A DNA stretch of 62,365 bases. Source: Pseudonocardia kujensis. Lineage in GTDB: Bacteria > Actinomycetota > Actinomycetes > Mycobacteriales > Pseudonocardiaceae. The notes under the pieces are model-generated. The model searched no databases, was not told where the DNA came from, and worked only from the letters and a program-made list of their open reading frames with translations. Below are positions 1-8,297 of this stretch, piece by piece. The number at the start of each line of letters is the position of its first letter. The first letter of the stretch is position 1. The position numbers were made by a program, and so were the translations under genes. The stretch is from positions 1-62,365 of the forward strand of contig NZ_JAJSOK010000042.1 in assembly GCF_021283305.1 (NCBI RefSeq). Direction: 5' to 3'.

Positions 1-1
1 G

Positions 2-775
2 GCCTGGCGCGACGGGGCCGGTGCGCTGCACGTCGGGCCCGCGGCGTGCCCGCATCTCGGCGCCGCCCTGTGCGACGCCCCCGTCCACGACGGACAGCTG
101 GTCTGCCGGTGGCACGGGCTCGCCCTCGGCGCCGACGGGCGGCCCGGGTGGTCGCCGCTGCCGGCCCACGACGACGGCGTGCTGGCCTGGGTCCGGCTCG
201 ACGAGCTGCTCGCGCCCGGGGAGAGCCCCACCGACGCGCCGTTGCTGGGCCCGCGGCCGCCGGCGGAGGGCTCGTTCGCGGCCGTCGCGACCGTGATCGG
301 GCGGTGCGAGCCGGAGGACGTGGTCGCGAACCGGCTCGACCCGTGGCACGGCGCCTGGTTGCACCCGTACTCGTTCGCCTCGCTGCGGGTGCTCGACGCG
401 CCCGCCCCCGGGGTCTCCGAGGCCGAGGACCGCTTCCTCGTGGAGGTCGGCTTCCGGGTGGCCGGGCGGATCGGGGTGCCGGTGCACGCCGCGTTCAGCT
501 GCCCCGAGCCGCGCACGGTCACGATGGAGATCGTCGACGGCGAGGGCACCGGCAGCGTGGTCGAGACGCACGCGACGCCGCTCGGTCCCGGCCCCGACGG
601 CGCCCCCCGCACCGCGGTGATCGAGGCGGTCGTCGCGTACTCGGACCGGACCGGGTTCGCGCACGTCGCGAAGGTGGGCAGCGCCCTGCGCCCGCTGGTC
701 CGCGGCACCGCCGCCCGGCTGTGGAAGGACGACATCGCCTACGCGGAGCGCCGCTACACGGTCCGCACGCGCTGA
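2..775 (+). CDS. Rieske [2Fe-2S] protein with DUF5914-type C-terminus, 5' truncated
   Basis: The reading frame is open from base 2, so the true start lies outside the window; 257 residues are visible. The first 40 visible residues hold a Rieske cluster motif, C16-P-H18 and C35-R-W-H38 (CxH-x16-CxxH), which ligates a [2Fe-2S] cluster. The remaining ~200 residues resemble the DUF5914 domain that follows Rieske domains in actinobacteria. It is probably a redox or oxygenase component of the cytoplasm or membrane face. It converges on the methyltransferase gene, with 3 bp between the stop codons. Rieske-DUF5914 genes beside methyltransferases can occur in carotenoid loci, but no other carotenoid gene is visible, so that link is weak inference. 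Confidence 0.75.
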   Translation, partial: AWRDGAGALHVGPAACPHLGAALCDAPVHDGQLVCRWHGLALGADGRPGWSPLPAHDDGVLAWVRLDELLAPGESPTDAPLLGPRPPAEGSFAAVATVIGRCEPEDVVANRLDPWHGAWLHPYSFASLRVLDAPAPGVSEAEDRFLVEVGFRVAGRIGVPVHAAFSCPEPRTVTMEIVDGEGTGSVVETHATPLGPGPDGAPRTAVIEAVVAYSDRTGFAHVAKVGSALRPLVRGTAARLWKDDIAYAERRYTVRTR

Positions 776-778
776 CGG

Positions 779-2380
779 CTACTCCTCGTCCACGCCCCGG
801 TCGTCCTCCCCGCGCACGGCCTCGCGCTCCGACCGGCGCGGCCACGGCGAGCCGGGCGGCTCGGTGGGGGCGGCGCTGCGACGGGGGGCGCGGAAGAGGT
901 TGCGGACGCGGCTGGTGGCCGCACCGCGTGACGGGTCGGGCTCGGGCTCGGGTTCGGGCTCGGGCTCGGGCTCGGGGCGAGGCTCGGGCTCCCGCTCCCG
1001 CTCGGACTCGTCGCGCGGCTCCGGTCCCGGCCGCGGTTCGGCGGGCGGGACCGCCTCGGCGTCCCCGACCTCGGCGTCCCCGACCTCGGCGTCCCCGACC
1101 TCGGCGTCCCCGACCACGGCGTCCCCGACCACGGTCGCGGCCTCGGCCTCCGCCGGGCGGTCGGCCTCCCGCTCCTCGCTCTCGACCACGGGCAGCCCGG
1201 CCGGCGGGGTCTCGGCGTCGGGGTCGGCGTGGGTGAACAGCACCCTCTCGTCCGGGTCGTCGAGGTACTCCGTGCCGTCGAGGTCGTGGTTGTCCTCGAA
1301 CTCGTCCATGTCGGCGTACGAGGTGGGCAGGTCCGAATCCGTGTCCGGGTCGTCGTCCCGCGCCCCGTACCCGGCCTCGTCCCCCTCCTCGTCGAGGTCG
1401 AAGACGTCGTCCCGGTCGTCCTGCTCGTCCCCGTCCCCGGGGTCGGCGCGCTCGTCCCGCCGCGACGCCGGGCCCCACTCCGGGCGCACCGACGGGCTCG
1501 GCCGCGGCACCGGGACCGGCGCGGCGGGCGGCGTTCCCCTGCCGGTGTCCCTGCCGGTGTCCCTGCGGCCCGCCCAGGTGTCCGTGTCGGCGTCGGCCGG
1601 GTCGCCGGCATCGAGGTCGTCGAGCGGCTCGTCGGCCTCGTCCTCGGGCTTGCGGCCGAGGAAGGTGTAGAGGATGTGCTCCTGCCAGCCGCCGACCGTC
1701 TGCACCCGGACGTCGGTGAACCCGGCGACCTCGAGCCGCTCCTTGAACGTGGTGGCGGAGTCGAAGCGCAGCACCGAGTGCCACAGGAACGACGCCATCC
1801 CCGGCACCCGCCCGCGCATCCGGATCCGCGGCAGGTAGTCCAGCCAGCACGCGGCGGTCCAGCGCGCCCGGGCCGCGCGGTCGCCGCGCACCGAGTACTC
1901 GTGGACCGCGAGCGGGGCTCCCGGCTCGAGCAGCTCCAGCAGGTAGTCGAGGGTGTCGTCGAGGTTGCGCTGGTGGCGCATCTGGAACACCACGAGGATC
2001 CCGTCGAAGCGCGGCTCGATCCCCTCGGCGCGCAGGGCGTCGTCGAGCGTGCCGAGGGTGCCGTGCAGGAACCGGTAGTCCGGCGCCCAGTCCAGCCGCC
2101 GCGCCATCCCGACGAGCTCGGCCGACTCGTCGACGGCCACGACCTTCCACCCCGGCGCCTCGTCGACGACCCCCTGCACCGGCGCCCCGCTGCCGCAACC
2201 CAGGACCAGCAGTGTGCGCTTGCGCCCGCTCAGCCCCATCCGGTGGATCGTGGTCCGCAGCTGCGCGCGGTACGCGTCGCTGGTGCGCACGATCCGGTCG
2301 AACGCCCGGGCGGGCTGGTCGAGGGCGGTGTCGGCCGCCGGGAGGACGGTCTCCGGCGCGCTGGTGTCCGTTCCGCTCAC
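779..2380 (-). CDS. Class I SAM-dependent methyltransferase with long acidic repetitive C-terminal tail
   Basis: 533 residues from a GTG at 2380. Residues ~25-270 form a class I methyltransferase: motif I VLGCGSG is at ~59-65, followed by an acidic motif II (VVAVDES). The last ~260 residues are low complexity: Asp/Glu-rich stretches, five GDAEV-type pentapeptides encoded by 15-bp repeats (1054-1128), and a Pro-Glu dipeptide run (around 936-1000). The enzyme domain is of normal size; the tail is unusual and probably disordered. The open frame continues upstream to about 3022, but that part overlaps the phosphoesterase on the other strand and lacks family similarity, so the GTG was chosen. The substrate is unknown. 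Confidence 0.75.
   Translation of the reverse strand: MSGTDTSAPETVLPAADTALDQPARAFDRIVRTSDAYRAQLRTTIHRMGLSGRKRTLLVLGCGSGAPVQGVVDEAPGWKVVAVDESAELVGMARRLDWAPDYRFLHGTLGTLDDALRAEGIEPRFDGILVVFQMRHQRNLDDTLDYLLELLEPGAPLAVHEYSVRGDRAARARWTAACWLDYLPRIRMRGRVPGMASFLWHSVLRFDSATTFKERLEVAGFTDVRVQTVGGWQEHILYTFLGRKPEDEADEPLDDLDAGDPADADTDTWAGRRDTGRDTGRGTPPAAPVPVPRPSPSVRPEWGPASRRDERADPGDGDEQDDRDDVFDLDEEGDEAGYGARDDDPDTDSDLPTSYADMDEFEDNHDLDGTEYLDDPDERVLFTHADPDAETPPAGLPVVESEEREADRPAEAEAATVVGDAVVGDAEVGDAEVGDAEVGDAEAVPPAEPRPGPEPRDESEREREPEPRPEPEPEPEPEPEPDPSRGAATSRVRNLFRAPRRSAAPTEPPGSPWPRRSEREAVRGEDDRGVDEE
1054..1128. repeat. 15-bp tandem repeat inside the methyltransferase tail
   Basis: Five consecutive units of about CCTCGGCGTCCCCGA; the fifth has a substitution. 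They keep the reading frame and encode a repeated Glu-Val-Gly-Asp-Ala pentapeptide on the minus strand. This is a likely site of copy-number variation between strains. Confidence 0.85.
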
Positions 2381-2458
2381 CCGCACGATCCTGGCCCATG
2401 CGAGGCCGTCACCCAAGGGGACGCGCGCCGCGACGAGAGCGAATAGGCTGGTCGGGCG

Positions 2459-3106
2459 ATGGTGCGAACCCTGGCCGTGGCCGACGAGGAGATCCCCGGA
2501 CTGCGCTGCGGCGCAGCCCGGCGCAGCGGCGTCGACCTCGTCCTGGCTGCGGGCGACCTCCCGTTCGACTACCTCGCCGCGATCGCCGACGCCGTGGACC
2601 GGCCCGCGGTGATGGTCCCCGGCAACCACGACCGCGACCTGAGCGGCTTCCGCCAGCGCCGCGGGCTGTGGACCAGCGCCGGGCACCCGTGCGAGTGGCC
2701 GGGGCCGGCCGGTTTCGAGAACGCCGACGGCCGCGTCGTCGACGCCGGCGGGCTGCGGATCGCCGGGCTCGGCGGCTGCCTGCGCTACCGGCCCGGCCCG
2801 AACCAGTGGACCGAGGCGGAGCAGACCCGGCGGGCGAAGCGGCTGGTCCGGCTGGCGAAGCGCGCCGTGCGGAAGGACGGCCGGGGCGTCGACGTCCTGC
2901 TCACGCACGCCCCGCCGCGGTACTGCGGCGACCGCGAGGACGGTCCGCACCGCGGCTTCGTCTGCCTGCACGGCGTGGTCGCGCAGCTGCAGCCGCGATT
3001 CCTGGTGCACGGCCACATCCACCCCTACGGTGAGGCCGTACCGGACCGGATGATCGGCACCACCCGGGTCGTCAACGTCGTCGGCAGGAAGGTGCTGGAG
3101 CTCTAG
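2459..3106 (+). CDS. Calcineurin-like metallophosphoesterase
   Basis: 215 residues from ATG. Two hallmark metal-binding motifs are visible: GNHD at ~residue 57 and GHIH near residue 187 (VHGHIHPYG). The first motif, normally DxH, reads VADEE here, so the first metal-ligand His is not obvious; some actinobacterial members of this superfamily show the same. It is a soluble cytoplasmic protein with no signal peptide. It is followed 18 bp downstream by the ParB-like gene on the same strand, so the two are probably co-transcribed. The physiological substrate (nucleotide, phosphoprotein or other) cannot be deduced. Confidence 0.8.
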   Translation: MVRTLAVADEEIPGLRCGAARRSGVDLVLAAGDLPFDYLAAIADAVDRPAVMVPGNHDRDLSGFRQRRGLWTSAGHPCEWPGPAGFENADGRVVDAGGLRIAGLGGCLRYRPGPNQWTEAEQTRRAKRLVRLAKRAVRKDGRGVDVLLTHAPPRYCGDREDGPHRGFVCLHGVVAQLQPRFLVHGHIHPYGEAVPDRMIGTTRVVNVVGRKVLEL

Positions 3107-3124
3107 TGGAGGCGGAGGCGGAGC

Positions 3125-3979
3125 TTGCGGAGCCGATCAGTGGACACGGGTTTCCCGCAGGCCGACGCGGAGCACGACTTCCTGCGCCAGCGCCGCCGGC
3201 AGGTGCTCTCGCGCCTGGTGGCGTGGCTGCGCCACGAACCCGACGACGTCTCCGAGATCCTCCCGTTCGACGAGGTCGTGGCCGCGCTCGGCCGCACCGG
3301 TGAGCGCCGGTTGCCGGGCATCCAGGTCGTGGACCTCGACACGGTCGTCGGGAGCGTGGACCGCACCACGGACTTCGACCGCTGGTTCCGGCCGCGCAGC
3401 CGACACAGCCGGGAGCGCTGGGAGCGGCTGGCCCGTGCGCAACGCCGTGGCGAGACCATCCCGCCCGTCGACCTCTACCGGGTGGGCGGGCTGCACTTCG
3501 TCCGGGACGGCCACCACCGCGTGTCGGTCGCGCACGCCCTCGGCCTGCGCACGATCGACGCGCTGATCACCGAGGTCACCACGAAGATCGACCCGAACGG
3601 CATCGTGCACCGCGGCGACCTCATCACGAAGGACCTGCGGCGGGTCTTCCTCGACCGGGTGCCCCTCGGCCGCGCCCAGCTGGCCACGATCGAGGTCGCC
3701 GACGCCTGGAACTACGCCGAGCTGTCCGAGACCGTCGAGGCCTGGGGCTTCCGGCTCATGCAGAGCGAGGGCCGCTACCTCGACCGCGAGACCGTCGCCC
3801 GGCGCTGGTGGGCCGAGGAGTACCGCCCGGTCGTGCGGCTGCTCACCCAGGCCGCGCTGATCGGCGACCGCACCGAGACCGACGCCTACCTGCACCTCAC
3901 CTGCCAGCGCTACCGCCTGCTGCGCACCCACCGCTGGGACGACGAGGTGGTCGAGCGGCTGCGCGCCGACCCCGGCTGA
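3125..3979 (+). CDS. ParB-like nuclease-domain protein
   Basis: 284 residues from a TTG at 3125, supported by GGAGG at 3114-3118 six bases upstream; a GTG at 3140 is the alternative start. The centre (~residues 110-160) carries a ParB/Srx-type motif DGHHRVSVAHALG. There is no clear ParB helix-turn-helix or dimerisation region. No ParA partner or parS-like site is adjacent, so it is a ParB-fold orphan, not the chromosomal partition protein. The C-terminal half contains Trp/Tyr-rich segments without a recognised motif. It converges on the isomerase gene, 9 bp away. Function unknown. Confidence 0.7.
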   Translation: MRSRSVDTGFPQADAEHDFLRQRRRQVLSRLVAWLRHEPDDVSEILPFDEVVAALGRTGERRLPGIQVVDLDTVVGSVDRTTDFDRWFRPRSRHSRERWERLARAQRRGETIPPVDLYRVGGLHFVRDGHHRVSVAHALGLRTIDALITEVTTKIDPNGIVHRGDLITKDLRRVFLDRVPLGRAQLATIEVADAWNYAELSETVEAWGFRLMQSEGRYLDRETVARRWWAEEYRPVVRLLTQAALIGDRTETDAYLHLTCQRYRLLRTHRWDDEVVERLRADPG

Positions 3980-3988
3980 GGTCGTCGC

Positions 3989-4990
3989 TCAGCCGCCCCC
4001 GAAGGCCGAGTCGAAGGCCGCCCCGGGCGGGTCGAACAGGTTGCGCCGCACGAACGCCAGCGCGTCCGGTGCCCCGACGAGCCGGTCCATGCCCGCGTCC
4101 TCCCACTCGATCGACACCGGCCCGTCGTAGCCGATCGTGTTAAGCATCCGGAAGCACGCCTCCCACGGCACGTCGCCGTGCCCGGTGGAGACGAAGTCCC
4201 AGCCGCGCCGCGGGTCCGCCCACGGCAGGTGCGAGCCCATGCGGCCGTTGCGCCCGTTGCCGACCTGGCGCTTCGCGTCCTTGCAGTCGACGTGGTAGAT
4301 CCGGTCCTTGAAGTCCCACAGGAACCCGACCGGGTCGAGGTCCTGCCACACGAAGTGGCTCGGGTCCCAGTTCAGCCCGAACGCCTCCCGGTGCCCGACG
4401 GCCTCCAGCGCCGCGACCGTGGTCCAGTAGTCGTAGGCGATCTCGGACGGGTGCACCTCGTGCGCGAACCGCACGCCCACCTCGTCGAACACGTCGAGGA
4501 TCGGGTTCCAGCGCTCGGCGAAGTCCCGGTAGCCCGCGTCCACCATCGACTGCGGGACGGGCGGGAACATCGCCACCGTCTTCCAGATCGACGAGCCGGT
4601 GAACCCGACGACCGTGCGCACCCCGAGCTTCGCCGCGGCGCGGGCGGTCACCTGCATCGCCTCGGCCGCCCGCTGCCGGACGCCCTCGGGCTCGCCGTCG
4701 CCCCACACCCGCGCGGGCACGATCCCCTTGTGCCGCTCGTCGATCGGGTCGTCGCAGACGGCCTGGCCGGTGAGGTGGTTGGAGAGGGCGAAGACCTGCA
4801 GCCCGTGCTTCTCCAGGATGTCGCGCCGCTGCTGGACGTAGCCGTCGTCCTCGACGGCGGCCCACGGGTCGAAGTGGTCGCCCCAGCAGGCGATCTCCAG
4901 CCCGTCGTAGCCCCACTCCCCCGCGAGCCGGGCCACCTCGGTGAAGGGCAGGTCGGCCCACTGCCCGGTGAACAGCGTGACCGGTCTCAT
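3989..4990 (-). CDS. Sugar phosphate isomerase/epimerase (xylose-isomerase-like TIM barrel)
   Basis: 333 residues. The N-terminus reads as a TIM-barrel opening (RPVTLFTGQWADLPFTEVA), with LNWDPSHFVWQ, HVDCKDAK and SIEWEDAGMD later, typical metal-binding Glu/Asp/His positions of the AP-endonuclease-2/xylose isomerase-like family. It overlaps the upstream dehydrogenase gene by ATGA, showing translational coupling. With the Gfo/Idh dehydrogenase and the sugar ABC transporter it probably isomerises the oxidised sugar or inositol-type intermediate, as IolE/IolH relatives do. It is the last gene of the operon. The exact substrate is inference only. Confidence 0.8.
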   Translation of the reverse strand: MRPVTLFTGQWADLPFTEVARLAGEWGYDGLEIACWGDHFDPWAAVEDDGYVQQRRDILEKHGLQVFALSNHLTGQAVCDDPIDERHKGIVPARVWGDGEPEGVRQRAAEAMQVTARAAAKLGVRTVVGFTGSSIWKTVAMFPPVPQSMVDAGYRDFAERWNPILDVFDEVGVRFAHEVHPSEIAYDYWTTVAALEAVGHREAFGLNWDPSHFVWQDLDPVGFLWDFKDRIYHVDCKDAKRQVGNGRNGRMGSHLPWADPRRGWDFVSTGHGDVPWEACFRMLNTIGYDGPVSIEWEDAGMDRLVGAPDALAFVRRNLFDPPGAAFDSAFGGG

Positions 4991-6165
4991 GACGCGTCCC
5001 CCTCGATCGTCTCCCAGCAGCTGCCCCCGGCCGCGGACCGTTCGACCGCGTCGAGCACCAGCTGCACCTGCAGCCCGTCGGCGAACGACGGCACCGGGTC
5101 GGTCCCGGAGCCGATGTCGCGCACCAGGTCCGCGACCTCGTGCACGAAGGTGTGCTCGTAGCCGAGCCCGTGCCCCGGCGGCCACCAGGCCTCCAGGTAC
5201 GGGTGCGTCGGCTCGGTGACGTGGATGCGCCGGAAGCCGGCGGTGTCGGCCGTCTCGGTGCCGTCGTGGAACCAGAGCTCGTTCATGTTCTCGAAGTCGA
5301 ACGCCAGCGAGCCGTTGCCGCCGTTGATCTCCAGCCGCAACGCGTTCTTGCGCCCGGTCGCGAAGCGGGTGGCCTCGAAGGAGGCGAGCGCGCCGCCGGC
5401 GAACCGGCCCACGAACAGGGCCGCGTCGTCGACGGTCACCGGGCCGCGCTCCGCTCCCCCGGCGCCGGACAGCCCGCCGGAGGCCGTCGCCAGCGGCCGC
5501 TCCTTCACGAACGTCTCGGTGACCGCCGAGACCCCGCTGAGCCGGTCGCCCACCACGTACTGCGCGAGGTCCACGATGTGCGCGCCGATGTCGCCCAGCG
5601 CCCCCGACCCCGCCTTGTCCCGCTGCAGCCGCCACACCAGCGGGAACTGCGGGTCGACGATCCAGTCCTGGAGGTACACCGCACGCACGTGCCGCACCGG
5701 GCCGATCCGGCCCTGCTCCACCAGCCGCCGGGCCAGCGCGATCGCCGGCACCCGCCGGTAGTTGAACCCGACCATCGACCGCACTCCGCGGGTCCGCGCC
5801 CGCTCGGCCGCCGCGACCATGGCCCGGGCCTCGTCGACGCCGTTGGCCAGCGGCTTCTCGCACAGCACGTGCTTGCCGGCGTCGAGCGCCGCGATCGCGA
5901 TCTCCGCATGCGTGTCGCCCGGGGTGCACACGTCGACGAGCGCGACGTCGTCCCGGGTGAGCAGCTCCTTCCAGTCGGTCTCCACGTCCCGCCACCCGAG
6001 CTTCGCCGCGGCCGCCCGGGCCGCCGCGGGGTCGCGGCCGCACAGGACCGCCATGTCGGGGGCGAGCGGCAGGTCGAACACGTGGGCCGCCGTGCGCCAC
6101 GCCTGCGAGTGCGCCGCACCCATGAAGGCGTAGCCGATCATGCCGACGCCGAGCCGCGGCGTCAC
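4987..6165 (-). CDS. Gfo/Idh/MocA family NAD(P)-dependent oxidoreductase
   Basis: 392 residues from GTG at 6165, which overlaps the stop of the binding-protein gene by 4 bp. The N-terminal Rossmann fold shows GVGMIGYAFMGAAHSQAW; the family EKP motif is present (LCEKPLANGV), with the usual downstream GDIGAHIVDLAQY catalytic Asp/His region. It would oxidise a cyclic polyol or sugar carbon using NAD(P). Its place between an isomerase and a sugar ABC importer points to catabolism of the imported sugar, with myo-inositol-like compounds as one candidate class. Confidence 0.88.
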   Translation of the reverse strand: MTPRLGVGMIGYAFMGAAHSQAWRTAAHVFDLPLAPDMAVLCGRDPAAARAAAAKLGWRDVETDWKELLTRDDVALVDVCTPGDTHAEIAIAALDAGKHVLCEKPLANGVDEARAMVAAAERARTRGVRSMVGFNYRRVPAIALARRLVEQGRIGPVRHVRAVYLQDWIVDPQFPLVWRLQRDKAGSGALGDIGAHIVDLAQYVVGDRLSGVSAVTETFVKERPLATASGGLSGAGGAERGPVTVDDAALFVGRFAGGALASFEATRFATGRKNALRLEINGGNGSLAFDFENMNELWFHDGTETADTAGFRRIHVTEPTHPYLEAWWPPGHGLGYEHTFVHEVADLVRDIGSGTDPVPSFADGLQVQLVLDAVERSAAGGSCWETIEGDAS

Positions 6166-7226
6166 GACTCGAAGCCCAGCGGCAGGTAGTCGGCGACGTT
6201 GTCCCTGGTGATGGTCGCCGAGGCCAGCGTGATCGACGTCGGGACCTCCTTCTCCACGAGGTCGCCCATCCCGCGGTTCTGCGCGACGAGCCGGGCCAGG
6301 GCGATCGCCGACGACGCCATGGTCGGGCTGTAGGTCACCGTCGCCTTGAGCACGGTGTTGTCGGCCTGGATGTCGCGCATCGCGTTGGCCGAGCCCGCGC
6401 CCCCCACCATGAAGAACTCGGTGCGCCCGGCCTGGTTGACGGCGGCGAGCACGCCGATGCCCTGGTCGTCGTCGTGGTTCCACAGCGCGTCGAGCTTCGG
6501 CGCGGCCTGCAGCAGGTTGGCCGTGACCCGCTGCCCGCCCTGCGCGGTGAAGTCCGCCGCCTGCCGGGGCCCGACCGCGAAGCCGTAGGAGGCCAGCGCG
6601 TCGGAGAAGCCCCTGCTGCGCTCCTGGGTCAGCGGGAGGTTGTCGATGCCGGCGACCTCGCCGATGACCGGGTTCGTGACGTTGGCGGCGCGGAGCCGCT
6701 CGCCGATGTAGGTGCCCGCGCTGACGCCCATGCCGTAGTTGTCCCCGCCGATCCACGTCCGGTAGGCCAGCGGCGAGTCGAAGACGCGGTCGAGGTTGAT
6801 GACGGGGATGTCGGCGTCCATCGCCCGGCGGCCGAGGCTGGTGAGCTGGCTGCCGTCGTTGGGCAGGATGACCAGCGCGTCGACCTTCTGGTTGATCAGC
6901 GTCTCGACGGCGGCGATCTGCTGCGCGACGTCGTTGGTCGGGTTCACCGGCGCGAACGTGACGTCGGGGTACTGCTCGGCCTGCGCCTTGGCGTTGTTCG
7001 CGATGGCCGCGATCCAGCCGTGGTCGGCCGCGGGCGCGGAGAAGCCGATCGTGACGGGGGCGCCCGGGGTGGCGTTGTCGCCGGCGGCCGCGGCGACGTT
7101 GGCCCCGGACCCGCTCGACGGGGCCTCGTTGCTCGTGCAGGCGGCCACCGTGGCGGCCGCGCCGACGCCGAGCGCCGCGAGGAAGCCGCGGCGGCCGAGG
7201 CCTCCGGGCAGGAGGGAATCGGACAT
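6162..7226 (-). CDS. Sugar ABC transporter substrate-binding protein (RbsB type, Tat lipoprotein)
   Basis: 354 residues. The N-terminus has a twin-arginine motif (RRGFLAALG) followed by a hydrophobic stretch and a lipobox ending at Cys (TVAAC), so the mature protein is probably a lipid-anchored Tat substrate. The body matches the periplasmic binding protein fold of ribose-type transporters (GFSAPAADHGWIAAI; LVILPNDGSQL; NHDDDQGIG). It is the first component by function of the importer formed with the permease and ATPase encoded just upstream in the operon. tatB lies elsewhere in this window. Confidence 0.88.
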   Translation of the reverse strand: MSDSLLPGGLGRRGFLAALGVGAAATVAACTSNEAPSSGSGANVAAAAGDNATPGAPVTIGFSAPAADHGWIAAIANNAKAQAEQYPDVTFAPVNPTNDVAQQIAAVETLINQKVDALVILPNDGSQLTSLGRRAMDADIPVINLDRVFDSPLAYRTWIGGDNYGMGVSAGTYIGERLRAANVTNPVIGEVAGIDNLPLTQERSRGFSDALASYGFAVGPRQAADFTAQGGQRVTANLLQAAPKLDALWNHDDDQGIGVLAAVNQAGRTEFFMVGGAGSANAMRDIQADNTVLKATVTYSPTMASSAIALARLVAQNRGMGDLVEKEVPTSITLASATITRDNVADYLPLGFES

Positions 7227-7259
7227 GGCTCTCGCACTCCTTCGTGGACAGCGGCCGGA

Positions 7260-8297
7260 TCAGGTGGTGGACGAGCGCCGGGCGCGGGCCTGGATCAGCA
7301 CCGCGACGACGATGATCGCGCCCTTGGCGATGTTCTGGACCTCGATCGCCAGGTTGTTCAGCACGAACAGGTTGGTGATCACCGTGAACACCAGGACGCC
7401 GAGGATGGAGCCGACCAGCGTTCCGCGGCCGCCGGTGAGGAGCGTGCCGCCGATGATCACCGCGGCGATGGCGTCGAGCTCGTAGAGCGTGCCGTGGGTG
7501 CTCGAGCCGGTCGTCGTCAGCGAGGCGATCATGATCGCCGCGATGCCGCAGCAGAGCCCGGACACGACGTAGAGCAGGACGGTGTGCCGCCGCACGTCCA
7601 CGCCGGCCAGCCGGGCCGCCTCGGCGTTGCCGCCGATCGCGAAGGTCCGGCGGCCGAACGTGGTGCGGTTCAGCACGACCCAGCCCACGGCGATGACCAC
7701 GGCGAAGAGGTAGACCAGCAGCGGGATGCCGAGGATGCGGGTGCTGGCGATCGCCGCGATCACCGGGTCGGTGACGATCTGGCTGCGCCGCCCGGAGATC
7801 AGCTCGGCCAGGCCCTGCGCCGAGATCAGCATGGCGAGTGTGGCGATGAACGGGACGATGCGGCCGTAGGCGATGAGCACGCCGTTGACGAGCCCGGCGC
7901 CGACGCCGACCGCCAGCGCGCAGAAGATCATCACGAGCGCGCCGAACGACTGGGTCGCCACCGTCGTCGCCCACACCGACGCCAGCGCCATCACCTTGCC
8001 GACGGACAGGTCGATGCCGCCGCCGATGATCACGAACGTCACGCCGACCGTCAGCACCCCGATGATCGACGCCGAGGTCAGCACGGTCAGCAGGTTCGAC
8101 ACGGTCGGGAAGGTCCGCGGGGCCGTCACGACGCCGACCACCGCGAGCAGCACCAGCACCGCGACCAGGCCCATGTTGCGCCCGACGCCGCCCTCGAACA
8201 GCACCCGCACCAGGCGCGAGGGTTCCGGGCGCGCGGGCGGCCGGGCCTCCGGTGCCTCCGGCGCCCGCGCCTGCGAGGTCGGGCTCTGGTCGTTCAC
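7260..8297 (-). CDS. Sugar ABC transporter permease (RbsC type)
   Basis: 345 residues from GTG at 8297, overlapping the ATPase stop by 4 bp. After ~35 Pro/Ala-rich N-terminal residues come about 8-10 hydrophobic segments. The family signature GGGIDLSVGKVMAL (~105-118) and the FAIGGNAEAARLAGV motif identify a ribose/xylose-type BPD2 permease. It forms the membrane channel of the importer. A 33-bp gap separates it from the binding-protein gene. Confidence 0.88.
   Translation of the reverse strand: MNDQSPTSQARAPEAPEARPPARPEPSRLVRVLFEGGVGRNMGLVAVLVLLAVVGVVTAPRTFPTVSNLLTVLTSASIIGVLTVGVTFVIIGGGIDLSVGKVMALASVWATTVATQSFGALVMIFCALAVGVGAGLVNGVLIAYGRIVPFIATLAMLISAQGLAELISGRRSQIVTDPVIAAIASTRILGIPLLVYLFAVVIAVGWVVLNRTTFGRRTFAIGGNAEAARLAGVDVRRHTVLLYVVSGLCCGIAAIMIASLTTTGSSTHGTLYELDAIAAVIIGGTLLTGGRGTLVGSILGVLVFTVITNLFVLNNLAIEVQNIAKGAIIVVAVLIQARARRSSTT

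Noticed and set aside
519..2399. Long open frames across the methyltransferase and the upstream phosphoesterase (including a 747-codon minus frame to 3022)
   Set aside because: They arise from GC-rich frame bias. The upstream extension lies opposite a good metallophosphoesterase gene and has no domain similarity.
3125..3979. Chromosome partition protein ParB with parS
   Set aside because: No parA neighbour, no helix-turn-helix of the KorB/ParB type and no parS-like palindrome seen nearby.
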